The translations under genes were made by a program, and so were the position numbers. Shown piece after piece: positions 8,156 through 15,806 of a stretch of DNA of 28,348 nucleotides. Numbering within the stretch: the first letter of the stretch is position 1; the number at the start of each line of letters is the position of its first letter. The notes below the pieces were generated by a model. That model saw only the letters and a program-made list of their open reading frames with translations. It did not search any database and was not told the origin of the DNA. The DNA is from Bathymodiolus brooksi thiotrophic gill symbiont. GTDB taxonomy: Bacteria > Pseudomonadota > Gammaproteobacteria > PS1 > Pseudothioglobaceae. The DNA is taken from contig NZ_CAHJWD020000478.1 in NCBI RefSeq assembly GCF_903642095.1, positions 1 to 28,348 on the forward strand, read 5' to 3'.

Positions 8156-9052
8156 ATGAAAAAACAGAATTTTTATCACCTTAAATTTATTCCAACTTGG
8201 ATTTTAATTTCTCTAATGAAGTTAAGTGCAAAGCTTTCTTTTAAAACGCAAGTAGCGATAGGTAAAGTCATAGGGCGTGTTTTATATCGACTACTAAATA
8301 AATTTAGAAGAATTGCACTAATCAATATTGCCAAATGTTTTCCCCATAAAAGCCAAGCTGAAGTTCGGTATTTAGCGAAAAAAAACTTTGAATCTATTGG
8401 TATTGCTCTTTTCGAATCGGCCAACTGTTTTTACCTAGATGATGCCACGCTGAGAAAGCGTTATAACATAAATAATATACACATCTTAGAAGAAGCCTTA
8501 GCACAGAAAAAAAATGTGATTTTACTGGTAGGGCATTTCACCACAATGATGTTGGCTGGCAGAATGTTATTACAAAATTTTAAGTTTGCCGATGTTTATC
8601 GTCCACAAAACAACGCATTATTTGATACAGAAATGACCAAGCAATTTATCAAACACGGCTCAACTATGATTAAAGCCAAAGACTCAAGAGCACTCATTAA
8701 AACACTTAAATCTGGATTACCCATTTGGTATGCACCCGACCAAGATTTAGGTATTAAACATTCAACTTTTGCCCCATTTTTTGGCGTGCAAACCGCCACT
8801 ATTAACGCCACTGCAAAACTGGCAAATATTGAAAATACTGTGATTATTCCCCTCTCTTTTTCACGCAAAAAATCAGGTTACGAATTAGATTTTTCCCACC
8901 CGCCAAAAGATTACCCTGTAGCGGATGCACAAGACAATGCCCGTATTACCAATCACATATTAGAAGCACAAATCCTTCAAGCGCCTGAACAATATTTGTG
9001 GATTCATCGGCGTTTTAAAAGTCGCCCTGAAAATGAAGAATCTTTTTATTAG
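8156..9052 (+). CDS. Lipid A acyltransferase-like protein (LpxL/HtrB family) with altered catalytic dyad
   Basis: 298 residues, normal for the family. The N-terminus is a short basic segment and a hydrophobic anchor (about 10-30). Shared blocks are NFESIG, VYRPQNN, YAPDQDLG, FAPFFGV and APEQYLWIHRRFKSRP, all typical of LpxL/LpxM enzymes that add secondary acyl chains to Kdo2-lipid A at the inner membrane. The active-site motif is normally His-x4-Glu or Asp. Here it reads GHFTTMM, giving His127-x4-Met132, so the acidic partner is missing. The codons (cat ttc acc aca atg atg) are clear in the sequence. It may use another residue, have a changed role, or be inactive. Its TAG stop overlaps the first base of an inverted-repeat element. 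Confidence 0.85.
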   Translation: MKKQNFYHLKFIPTWILISLMKLSAKLSFKTQVAIGKVIGRVLYRLLNKFRRIALINIAKCFPHKSQAEVRYLAKKNFESIGIALFESANCFYLDDATLRKRYNINNIHILEEALAQKKNVILLVGHFTTMMLAGRMLLQNFKFADVYRPQNNALFDTEMTKQFIKHGSTMIKAKDSRALIKTLKSGLPIWYAPDQDLGIKHSTFAPFFGVQTATINATAKLANIENTVIIPLSFSRKKSGYELDFSHPPKDYPVADAQDNARITNHILEAQILQAPEQYLWIHRRFKSRPENEESFY

Positions 9053-9109
9053 AGACCTTTGCATAAATATAAATTTTTGATATGTATTCAGGTTTTATGC
9101 AAATTTCTC
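9052..9109. repeat. Short inverted-repeat element (MITE-like), copy 1
   Basis: 58 bp bounded by GAGACCTTTGCATAAA and the inverted copy of GAGAAATTTGCATAAA (13 of 16 match). The left 27 bases match the copy upstream of dapA (28154-28180) at 24 of 27 positions. The element supplies the last base of the acyltransferase stop codon and lies just upstream of the rpsO promoter. The tip sequence resembles transposon ends, so a remnant of a non-autonomous element is likely. Confidence 0.6.
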
Positions 9110-9119
9110 TAATAAAATA

Positions 9120-9149
9120 TTGGCAAACCAATGGCAATTAGCGTATAAT
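9120..9149 (+). promoter_or_regulatory. rpsO promoter
   Basis: TTGGCA (9120-9125), an 18-bp spacer and a perfect TATAAT (9144-9149). Transcription would start near 9156, giving a leader of about 30 nt before rpsO. Confidence 0.8.
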
Positions 9150-9187
9150 CGCTTCTTTTTATATTTTTAATCAAAATAAACACTATT

Positions 9188-9448
9188 ATGTCAATTAACA
9201 CACAAGCAATTATTAAAGAATACCAATCTGCTGAAGGCGATACTGGTTCAACCAATGTTCAAGTCGCTTTGCTAACTGCTCGCATTAAGCACTTAACAAA
9301 TCACTTTAAAACACATAAAAAAGACCATCACTCAAGAAGAGGTTTATTGCGTTTGGTTTCTCAGCGTAAAAAATTATTAACTTATCTTAAAAGTAATGAT
9401 GTGCCTGCTTATTCAAATTTAATTTCTCGCTTAGGTCTTAGGAAATAA
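9188..9448 (+). CDS. rpsO: 30S ribosomal protein S15
   Basis: 86 residues (E. coli S15 has 89). The sequence is typical S15, including [15 protein letters not shown], the [21 protein letters not shown] helix that binds 16S rRNA, and the terminal [10 protein letters not shown]15 is an early assembly protein of the small subunit platform. It has its own promoter and its own terminator, so it is monocistronic here. In many gammaproteobacteria rpsO is followed by pnp; here prfB follows. The short, A-rich leader shows no strong Shine-Dalgarno. E. coli S15 represses its own translation through leader RNA, but I cannot confirm such a structure in this short leader. Confidence 0.97.
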   Translation: MSINTQAIIKEYQSAEGDTGSTNVQVALLTARIKHLTNHFKTHKKDHHSRRGLLRLVSQRKKLLTYLKSNDVPAYSNLISRLGLRK

Positions 9449-9463
9449 TTCTTACGATGCGAT

Positions 9464-9490
9464 AAAAAAGCCCCATTTGGGGCTTTTTTT
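9464..9490 (+). terminator. rpsO intrinsic terminator
   Basis: AAGCCCC, loop ATTT, GGGGCTT followed by a T run (TTTTTTT). It lies 15 bp after the rpsO stop. Confidence 0.93.
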
Positions 9491-9517
9491 GTTTCTGAAT
9501 TTCATTAAAATACCATC

Positions 9518-10612
9518 ATGGAACTTTCACCCACTTATCAAAAAATTGACGACCTAATCCAACGCTCAACTGCCTTATCTCAGCACCTTGATTTAGTAGA
9601 AAAGCGTGGTCGCCTAGAGGAAGTGTTATTAGAATTAGAAAACCCAGATATCTGGTCTAATTTAGAAGTAGCACAGGCACTCAGCAAGGAAAAATCAACC
9701 TTAGAAACTGTTTGCCAAATTTTTGACCAAGCCAATGCTATATTAGAAGATGCAACAGAGTTATTAGATATGGCACAATCTGAAAACGATGAAGAGACAG
9801 CGAATGATGTTATTAATGATTTAAACACCGCTCAATCTGCTATTGAAAAACTAGAATTTGAGCGTATGTTTAGTGGCGATTTGGATGCTAACTCTGCCTA
9901 TTTAGACATTCAATCTGGTTCAGGTGGCACCGAAGCACAAGACTGGGCAGAAATGGTGTTACGCATGTATTTACGCTGGGGTGAAAAACACAATTTCAAA
10001 GTCAAACTAATGGAAGCTTCTGCTGGCGAAGTCGCAGGCATCAAATCTGCCACCATTCATTTTGAAGGAGAATATGCGTTTGGCTGGCTTCGTAGTGAAA
10101 TCGGCATTCATCGCCTTGTGCGAAAATCTCCCTTCAACGCTAATGGCAAACGCCACACCTCCTTTTGCTCCGTATTCGTCTCTCCCGAAGTTGATGATAA
10201 TATTGACATTGAAATCAACAAAGTCGATATTCGCCTTGACACCTATCGTGCCTCTGGTGCAGGTGGACAACATGTCAATAAAACCGATTCCGCCGTACGC
10301 ATCACCCACCTACCCACCAATACCGTCGTGCAATGTCAAGACGGACGCAGTCAGCACGCCAACAAAGACCAAGCTATGAAGCAATTAAAATCCAAGTTAT
10401 ATGAACTAGAAATACAAAAACGCAACAGCGAAAATCAAGCCCTAGAAGACACCAAATCCGACATTGGCTGGGGACACCAAATCCGCTCCTATGTCCTCGA
10501 CCAATCCCGCATCAAAGACTTACGCACAGGAGTTGAATCATCCAATACCCAAGATGTGTTAGACGGTAATTTAGACAAATTTATCAAAGCAAGCCTCAAA
10601 GCGGGGCTATAA
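9518..10612 (+). CDS. prfB: Peptide chain release factor 2, without programmed frameshift
   Basis: 364 residues, full length in a single frame. Release factor 2 reads UGA and UAA and triggers peptide release. The codon-reading tripeptide Ser204-Pro-Phe ([12 protein letters not shown]) and the catalytic Gly249-Gly250-Gln251 ([11 protein letters not shown]) are intact. Most bacteria carry an in-frame UGA with a +1 slippery site (CTT TGA C) near codon 25. Here codons 24-25 read CTT GAT at 9587-9592 and the frame continues, so autoregulation by frameshifting is absent. The gene lies 28 bp after the rpsO terminator and no lysS follows. Its stop overlaps by six bases with the convergent HxlR-type gene. 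Confidence 0.97.
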   Translation: MELSPTYQKIDDLIQRSTALSQHLDLVEKRGRLEEVLLELENPDIWSNLEVAQALSKEKSTLETVCQIFDQANAILEDATELLDMAQSENDEETANDVINDLNTAQSAIEKLEFERMFSGDLDANSAYLDIQSGSGGTEAQDWAEMVLRMYLRWGEKHNFKVKLMEASAGEVAGIKSATIHFEGEYAFGWLRSEIGIHRLVRKSPFNANGKRHTSFCSVFVSPEVDDNIDIEINKVDIRLDTYRASGAGGQHVNKTDSAVRITHLPTNTVVQCQDGRSQHANKDQAMKQLKSKLYELEIQKRNSENQALEDTKSDIGWGHQIRSYVLDQSRIKDLRTGVESSNTQDVLDGNLDKFIKASLKAGL

Positions 10613-10933
10613 TTTTTTCTGGTAATCCTTACCCCATTTTTCTAGCAATAAAATAATATTCTTGAGTGATTCCCCTTGCACTGTAAGACTATACTCTACC
10701 TTAGGTGGCACAACCTTATACACTTTTCGATGGATTAATCCATCGCTTTCAAGTTCCCTTAATTGCTTGGTAAGCATTCTTTGGGTGATGTTTGGCATAA
10801 ATCTTTTTAACTCACCAAACCTTTTTTTACCGTCTATCAAATGATATAGAATAATTCCTTTCCATTTACCACCAATCAAACTAAGTGCTAACTCTACAGG
10901 GCAATTTTTGCCTCTTTTTTCTTTCTCTTTCAC
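10607..10933 (-). CDS. HxlR-family transcriptional regulator
   Basis: 108 residues, one winged helix-turn-helix domain of the HxlR type. Landmarks are Cys11-Pro-Val near the start, [14 protein letters not shown], the recognition region [31 protein letters not shown], and the wing with [11 protein letters not shown]. In HxlR members such as YodB and QorR the N-terminal Cys senses quinones, diamide or other electrophiles; Cys11 is in that position. The start is GTG at 10931-10933 with GGAGG ten bases upstream. The gene diverges from the SnoaL-PEBP and MdaB-like pair, which it probably controls through the inverted repeat at 10951-10970. That link is inference from position and from the quinone reductase. 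Confidence 0.9.
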   Translation of the reverse strand: MKEKEKRGKNCPVELALSLIGGKWKGIILYHLIDGKKRFGELKRFMPNITQRMLTKQLRELESDGLIHRKVYKVVPPKVEYSLTVQGESLKNIILLLEKWGKDYQKKL

Positions 10934-10950
10934 AGTTTTTATACCTCCTT

Positions 10951-10970
10951 TAGTATATTAAATGATACTA
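10951..10970. promoter_or_regulatory. Candidate HxlR operator (inverted repeat)
   Basis: TAGTAT (10951-10956) and ATACTA (10965-10970) form a perfect 6-bp inverted repeat with an 8-bp centre. It lies between the HxlR ribosome binding site and the divergent promoter at 10991-11019, a natural position for autoregulation and for control of the divergent operon. Confidence 0.5.
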
Positions 10971-10990
10971 TATACCAATTATGTTCCTAC

Positions 10991-11019
10991 TTGACAATAA
11001 TATACTTTAGTTTTAACAT
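10991..11019 (+). promoter_or_regulatory. Promoter of the SnoaL-PEBP/MdaB operon
   Basis: A perfect TTGACA (10991-10996), a 17-bp spacer, and TAACAT (11014-11019). It leaves a leader of about 60 nt before the ATG at 11086, which has AAGGAGA nine bases upstream. Confidence 0.65.
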
Positions 11020-11085
11020 AGCTTCAATCTATTTTGCAAATCAAAATAGAGAAATGTAATTTTTAATAAAATAAGGAGAAAGAAA

Positions 11086-12105
11086 ATGAATAAATATACT
11101 TCTAAACTAGCGATTTTTTTTATTTTGATAGGTGTTGGCACCGCTTATGCTTATCAAAAGCAAAATGATGACTTACCCCAAGCAAATACTATCAATATAG
11201 ATAAAAGCATTAGCAGTAAGCAGGCAGATATAATGATGCTAGCAGCACGAAAATATTCTGCTTTTTGGAATACAGGAGAGGAAAAATACCTATATCAAGC
11301 ATTGGCACCTAATTTTATAGACCTTAATCTTCCTCAGGGTAGGAAACAAGGCAGGCAAGGTCCTATAGAAGCTTCCAAGTGGTTTAGAGGTGTTGTTCCT
11401 GATTTAAAGGCAAAAATTATAGAAATGACTGTTGTTAAAAATAAAGTGATTTTACAATTGGAATTTAGTGGTCATTTCAAAGGTAAATTTCATAACGATA
11501 TAGGACAAGGTCAAGAAATTAAATTTAGTGCCGTAGATGTCTATACTATTAAAGATGGCAAAATAGCAACAAACTGGCACCTTGAAGACAATCAAACTTT
11601 AATCAATCAACTAACCAAACACATACCAGCAAAAGGGTTTCAATTAAAAAGTAGTGTCCTTAAAGAAGGGGAAAGTATTGCTGCCAACCAATATTGGAAT
11701 CAGTTTGGATGTTCTGGTGCTAACGATAGACCAGATTTATCTTGGTCTGGAGCACCTAAAAATAGCAAAAGTTTTGCTGTTTCGTTTTATGACAAAGATG
11801 CCCCAACTGGTAGCGGTTTTTGGCATTGGATAGTTTATGATATTCCAAAAGGTACCACCAATATTTCTGCTAAAAAATTACCAACTGGTGCATTGGCAGC
11901 AAATACTGATATTGGCAATAAAGATTACCTAGGCCCTTGCCCGCCAAAAGGCAGAAAACACACCTATGTCTTTACATTGCATGCTTTAGATGTAGAAAAT
12001 TTAAACCCACCAAAAAATGCAACTTCTGCATTGATAAGGTTTTTTATCAACAAACATACAATTGGTAAAACAACATTATCTGTAACTGCAGGACCAAGGG
12101 AATAA
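11086..12105 (+). CDS. Secreted SnoaL-like/YbhB (PEBP) fusion protein
   Basis: 339 residues with two recognisable parts. Residues 1-22 form a signal peptide (KLAIFFILIGVGTAYA), so the protein is probably periplasmic. Residues about 47-175 match the SnoaL-like ester cyclase/NTF2 fold (FWNTGEEKYLYQALAPNFID, then AVDVYTIKDGKIATNWHLED). Residues about 183-337 match YbhB/YbcL-type phosphatidylethanolamine-binding proteins: WSGAPKNSKSFAVSFYDKDAP, GFWHWIVYDIP, and YLGPCPPKGRKHTYVFTLHAL. Each family is common alone; I know no standard protein that joins them. The substrate is unknown. It is followed 3 bp later by an MdaB-like reductase and is divergent from an HxlR regulator, so a role in electrophile or quinone stress is plausible but inferred. 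Confidence 0.85.
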   Translation: MNKYTSKLAIFFILIGVGTAYAYQKQNDDLPQANTINIDKSISSKQADIMMLAARKYSAFWNTGEEKYLYQALAPNFIDLNLPQGRKQGRQGPIEASKWFRGVVPDLKAKIIEMTVVKNKVILQLEFSGHFKGKFHNDIGQGQEIKFSAVDVYTIKDGKIATNWHLEDNQTLINQLTKHIPAKGFQLKSSVLKEGESIAANQYWNQFGCSGANDRPDLSWSGAPKNSKSFAVSFYDKDAPTGSGFWHWIVYDIPKGTTNISAKKLPTGALAANTDIGNKDYLGPCPPKGRKHTYVFTLHALDVENLNPPKNATSALIRFFINKHTIGKTTLSVTAGPRE

Positions 12106-12108
12106 AAA

Positions 12109-12657
12109 ATGAAAATATTATTAATAACAGCAGGCTACTCAATTTTTGATGCCAAGGGGCAGTTAAATGGATTTTTAAGTTATTTAACTGACAATCATTT
12201 TAGTAAAAAAGGCTATAAAGTTAAAATTTCGGATGTAACAAAAGACACTTGGGATGTAGATAGAGAAGTTGATAAACTTTTGTGGGCAGATGTGATTATT
12301 TATATTACACCAATTATGTGGTTTAATATGCCAGCACCTCTGGTTAAATGGCTGGACGAAGTGCTTTTATATCAAAAAACATTTATTATCACAGATGAAT
12401 ATGGCGAAGGCGGTCAAGTGCCAGCTGATAAATTTATGATTGTAACTACCTCTAATATGAAAAGTAGTGATTTGGGCAAAGGTTTTGTTCTAAAAAATGC
12501 ACCCCATATTGATGATTTGTTACAACCACTAATAATGACTAACCACTATTTAAGTATTCGCAATCAAATCCCAACTTTTCATGCAGATAATGTCATTGCA
12601 GGTGATACCGATTGGATCGAAAAAGATTACATTGAACACCTTAATAAGAATTTTTAG
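12109..12657 (+). CDS. MdaB-like NAD(P)H quinone reductase (flavodoxin fold)
   Basis: 182 residues, the size of MdaB. It shares the MdaB pattern: an N-terminal beta strand (MKILLITAGYSIF), then AKGQLNGFL, a DVDREVDKLLWADVIIYITPIMWFNMPAP core where the flavin sits, VKWLDEVL, and a late PTFHADNVI. MdaB reduces quinones by two electrons using FAD and NADPH, avoiding semiquinone radicals. The start lies 3 bp after the SnoaL-PEBP stop, so the two are co-transcribed. The last 17 bp overlap the convergent oxyR-like gene. Other members of the flavodoxin-fold NAD(P)H oxidoreductase group cannot be excluded; the symbol is left blank. Confidence 0.85.
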   Translation: MKILLITAGYSIFDAKGQLNGFLSYLTDNHFSKKGYKVKISDVTKDTWDVDREVDKLLWADVIIYITPIMWFNMPAPLVKWLDEVLLYQKTFIITDEYGEGGQVPADKFMIVTTSNMKSSDLGKGFVLKNAPHIDDLLQPLIMTNHYLSIRNQIPTFHADNVIAGDTDWIEKDYIEHLNKNF

Positions 12658-13501
12658 CATTTGATTGTAAAAACAAACTCAGCGCTAAAATATTGTCTTG
12701 ATTAGGGTTGTTTTTGCGAGTGATAATACCAATATGGCGAGATAATTTTGCTTGGTTTTTGTCAATGATTAGCATTGGATATTTATCTAAAATACCACTA
12801 TTTATGGCGATTTTTGGTAAGAAGCTCACGCCAATTTCCATATTGATCATGGTTACCAGAGTTTCTAAGCTGGCACAAGCGTATTGTGATACCTTGGTTT
12901 TATCAATGTGGCTATTGTCTAAAATATGACTACGCAAACAATGCCCTTGTTCTAATAATAGTAAATCATTATTTTGAGTATCTTTGTGTTTAACCAAAAC
13001 TAAGTCATCTTCAAAAATCGTGGTTTGAACAATGTTTGCTTTTTCCTCAAACGGAAAGGCAAAAATAGCAAAATCTAATTTTAATTGCTCAACTTTCAAT
13101 AAAAGATTTTGACTGGTGTCTTCAATAATGATAAGCTTAAGTTTGGGGTATTTTTGCTTGACTTTAGTGACAAATTTTGGCAGCAAATAAGCGGCAATTG
13201 TTGGAATAACGCCAATTGTAATGGTAGATTCAAAAAAATTTAAATTAGCGACAGCAACTAAATCTTGCATTGAAACTATCACTTTTTCAGCGTATTTAAC
13301 GACTTTTTCACCCAAGGGAGTAAACAAAACGGACTTATTGTTTCTCTCAACTAACTGAATATTTAAGTCCCGTTCTAACTTATTAATACCTGCACTTAAA
13401 GTGGATTGACTAACAAAACAAGCTTTTGCTGCTTTGGAAAAATGTAAATGTTGCTTTAATGCTAACAAATAGTTGAGATTTTTAATAGAAGGTATTATCA
13501 T
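12641..13501 (-). CDS. oxyR: OxyR-type LysR regulator lacking the usual resolving cysteine
   Basis: 286 residues, a LysR protein with a winged HTH at about 5-65 (HFSKAAKACFVSQSTLSAGINKLE) and an effector domain. Similarity to OxyR is strong around IGVIPTIAAYLLP, LEQGHCLR and SLETL. OxyR activates peroxide-defence genes when one Cys reacts with H2O2 and forms a disulfide with a second. Cys188 aligns with the peroxidatic Cys199 of E. coli (GHCLR). Nine residues on, where Cys208 should be, this protein has Ser197. Another Cys, Cys209, occurs at YACASLETL. The gene faces the peroxiredoxin-catalase operon across a 95-bp gap holding an OxyR-like box, which supports the assignment. ATG at 13499-13501 has no Shine-Dalgarno. 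Confidence 0.88.
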   Translation of the reverse strand: MIIPSIKNLNYLLALKQHLHFSKAAKACFVSQSTLSAGINKLERDLNIQLVERNNKSVLFTPLGEKVVKYAEKVIVSMQDLVAVANLNFFESTITIGVIPTIAAYLLPKFVTKVKQKYPKLKLIIIEDTSQNLLLKVEQLKLDFAIFAFPFEEKANIVQTTIFEDDLVLVKHKDTQNNDLLLLEQGHCLRSHILDNSHIDKTKVSQYACASLETLVTMINMEIGVSFLPKIAINSGILDKYPMLIIDKNQAKLSRHIGIITRKNNPNQDNILALSLFLQSNAKNSY

Positions 13502-13502
13502 A

Positions 13503-13539
13503 ATCGTTTTTTACGATTATTATAACCGATATTATTCGT
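13503..13539. promoter_or_regulatory. OxyR-like operator with four half-sites
   Basis: ATCG (13503), CGAT (13514), ACCG (13525) and TCGT (13536) are each separated by exactly 7 bp, an 11-bp period. The classical OxyR box is ATAG-N7-CTAT-N7-ATAG-N7-CTAT. Spacing is the same but the core bases differ. The first pair is a perfect inverted repeat (TAATCG/CGATTA). The site abuts the oxyR start and ends 58 bp before the peroxiredoxin start, allowing both autorepression and activation. Confidence 0.55.
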
Positions 13540-13596
13540 TTTACTTAATAATTAAACCTGCGTAAGATGATAATTTTTTCAACCAAGGAGCAATTA

Positions 13597-14325
13597 ATGC
13601 TAACAAAAAAAATTGGGGAGAGTGTCCCATTAATGACTTTTAAAACCCAAAACAACCATCAATGGCAAGAAGTAAGTACAAATGATATTTTTAACCACAA
13701 AACCGTGATTGTATTTGCCCTACCCGGTGCTTATACGCCCACTTGTTCATCCTCTCATTTACCCCGTTTTAACGAACTAGCACCCGTTTTTAAAGACAAT
13801 GGCGTAGATGAAATTGTTTGTATTTCTGTGAATGATACTTTTGTAATGAACGAATGGAAAAAAGACCAAGAAGCGGAAAATATCACGATGTTGCCCGATG
13901 GTAATGGCGAATTTTCCGATGATATGGGAATGCTGGTAAGTAAAAACGATTTAGGGTTTGGCAATCGGTCATGGCGTTATTCAATGCTCGTTAAAAATGG
14001 CGTGATTGAAAAAATGTTTATTGAGCCAGAAGTAGATGGCGACCCATTTGAAGTTTCTGATGCCGATACTATGCTCAACTATATTAATGCTGACGCTATC
14101 ATCCCAAAATCAGCTACAATGTTTAGTCGCAAAGGCTGTCCACATTGCCAAAAAGCCTTAAGTTTATTAAATCAACAAGGGATTTATGTGGAAATTGTTG
14201 AGTTAGGATCAGGCGTTACTTCTCGTTCACTACACGCAATGAGTGGTAAAAGTAGCACGCCACAGGTTTTCATTGATGGGGGCTATATTGGTGGCACTAA
14301 TGAGTTAGAACAATATTTTAAATAA
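13597..14325 (+). CDS. Hybrid peroxiredoxin-glutaredoxin
   Basis: 242 residues from ATG at 13597, chosen because AAGGAG lies six bases upstream; an in-frame ATG at 13567 lacks one. Residues 1-160 form a Prx5-type peroxiredoxin with the peroxidatic Cys50 in GAYTPTCSSSHLP. Residues about 168-242 form a glutaredoxin with the active pair Cys181-Pro-His-Cys184 and the GSH-binding TPQVFIDGGYIGG. Such fusions (as in Haemophilus) reduce peroxides with glutathione directly, using the attached glutaredoxin. Glutathione reductase in the same locus supplies the GSH. It is the first gene of the peroxide operon, followed 11 bp later by catalase. Confidence 0.95.
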   Translation: MLTKKIGESVPLMTFKTQNNHQWQEVSTNDIFNHKTVIVFALPGAYTPTCSSSHLPRFNELAPVFKDNGVDEIVCISVNDTFVMNEWKKDQEAENITMLPDGNGEFSDDMGMLVSKNDLGFGNRSWRYSMLVKNGVIEKMFIEPEVDGDPFEVSDADTMLNYINADAIIPKSATMFSRKGCPHCQKALSLLNQQGIYVEIVELGSGVTSRSLHAMSGKSSTPQVFIDGGYIGGTNELEQYFK

Positions 14326-14336
14326 GGAGAATGATA

Positions 14337-15797
14337 ATGAATAAAAAAATCTTAACCAATGCAACAGGTTCACCAGTTGCAGATGATAATAATAGTATTA
14401 CAGTCGGAGAAAGAGGTGCTTTGACTTTTGATAATCACTATGCTTTTGAAAAGTTAGCCCATTTTAACCGTGAGCGTATTCCAGAACGAGTGGTGCATGC
14501 TAGAGGCACAGGGACTTATGGCACATTTACAGTTACAAAATCTTTGAAGGATAAAACCATTGCGAGTTTTTTGCAAACAGTCGGTCAAAAAACTGAAGTG
14601 TTTGCACGATTTTCTACTGTCGGCGGTGGACAAGATTCGAGTGATTATGCCAGAGACCCTCGTGGATTTGCCTTGAAGTTTTATACCGATGAAGGTAATT
14701 ATGATATGGTCGGTAACAATACACCTGTCTTCTTTTTGCGTGATGGCATTAATTTCCCTGATTTTATTCATTCGCAAAAGAAAAATCCAAAAACTAACTT
14801 ACCTGACCCAGCAGCAATGTTTGAGTTTTGGGCAAATCATCCACAATCATTACATCAAGTTACAATCTTGATGTCCGATAGAGGTATTCCAGCCAATTAT
14901 CGTCATATGCACGGATTTAGCTCTCATACCTTTAGTTTTTGGAATAGCCAAGGAAAAAGAACTTGGTTTAAGTGGCATTTTAAAACCAATCAAAGTATTA
15001 AAAATTTGACCAATGAGCAAGCAGCTACAACTTGCCCATTTGGAGCACAAGAAGATTTAGTTAACGCCATTGAGCAAGGCAATTTTCCAAGTTGGACAGC
15101 GAAAATTCAAATGATGAGTGAAGAAGAAGCAAAAGAATACAAAATCAATCCTTTTGATTTAACCAAAGTTTGGCCACATGCTGATTTCCCACTAATGGAA
15201 GTGGGTCAACTAGAACTCAATCGCAATGTAGATAATTATTTTGCCGAAACAGAGCAAGCTTGCTTTTCACCAGGTAATTTAGTATCAGGGATTGGTACCT
15301 CACCTGACAAAATGCTACAAGCAAGATTATTAGCCTATCCAGATGCACATCGTTACCGTGTGGGTGTTAATGCCAACCAAATTCCTGTCAATGCAGCAAA
15401 ATGCCCTGTTAATCATTATCAACGAGATGGAAAAATGGCAGGAATTTGTCCTGTGGATGGTGCTCAAATTCAAACAAAAAAAGTTAATTTTTATCCCAAC
15501 AGTCAAATTAACAATGGTGCGCCAGCACCAACGCCAACCGTGGTAGAGCCACCAATGCCTGTTGAACAAGATGCTTGGATAAAGCGTTACGATACCACAG
15601 AAGCAGAGGATTATTACCAACAAGCAGGCGATTTATTTAGATTGATGAATGAATCACAAAAAAATCAACTCACCACTACAATTGCCGAAGGTCTATCGCA
15701 AGCAACAACAGAGGTGCAACAAAAAATGCTTGAACAATTTAATAAGGCAGATAATGATTATGCACAGAGAATTAAAACTATAATAAAGAATTTATAG
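14337..15797 (+). CDS. katA: Monofunctional heme catalase (small subunit)
   Basis: 486 residues from ATG at 14337. AAGGAGA at 14324-14330 gives a 6-base gap to this ATG, whereas the ATG at 14331 directly abuts it. Heme-pocket residues are present: His54 in RVVHARGTGTYG, Asn127/128 in GNNTPVFF, and the proximal Arg330-x3-Tyr334 in RLLAYPDAHRYRVG. The length and lack of a flavodoxin-like tail put it in the small-subunit clade. Catalase removes high H2O2 concentrations while the peroxiredoxin handles low levels. It lies 11 bp after the peroxiredoxin-glutaredoxin gene and 9 bp before the ferritin-like gene, so the three form one operon. The symbol is assigned by family type. Confidence 0.96.
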   Translation: MNKKILTNATGSPVADDNNSITVGERGALTFDNHYAFEKLAHFNRERIPERVVHARGTGTYGTFTVTKSLKDKTIASFLQTVGQKTEVFARFSTVGGGQDSSDYARDPRGFALKFYTDEGNYDMVGNNTPVFFLRDGINFPDFIHSQKKNPKTNLPDPAAMFEFWANHPQSLHQVTILMSDRGIPANYRHMHGFSSHTFSFWNSQGKRTWFKWHFKTNQSIKNLTNEQAATTCPFGAQEDLVNAIEQGNFPSWTAKIQMMSEEEAKEYKINPFDLTKVWPHADFPLMEVGQLELNRNVDNYFAETEQACFSPGNLVSGIGTSPDKMLQARLLAYPDAHRYRVGVNANQIPVNAAKCPVNHYQRDGKMAGICPVDGAQIQTKKVNFYPNSQINNGAPAPTPTVVEPPMPVEQDAWIKRYDTTEAEDYYQQAGDLFRLMNESQKNQLTTTIAEGLSQATTEVQQKMLEQFNKADNDYAQRIKTIIKNL

Positions 15798-15806
15798 GAT
15801 AAAACT

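Noticed and set aside
8131..8158. TTGACA upstream of the LpxL-like gene as a -35
   Set aside because: At normal spacing the -10 would fall on the start codon, so it cannot drive this gene as annotated.
13567..13596. Earlier start for the peroxiredoxin-glutaredoxin
   Set aside because: The ATG at 13597 has AAGGAG six bases upstream and gives the normal Prx5 N-terminus; the 13567 ATG has neither.
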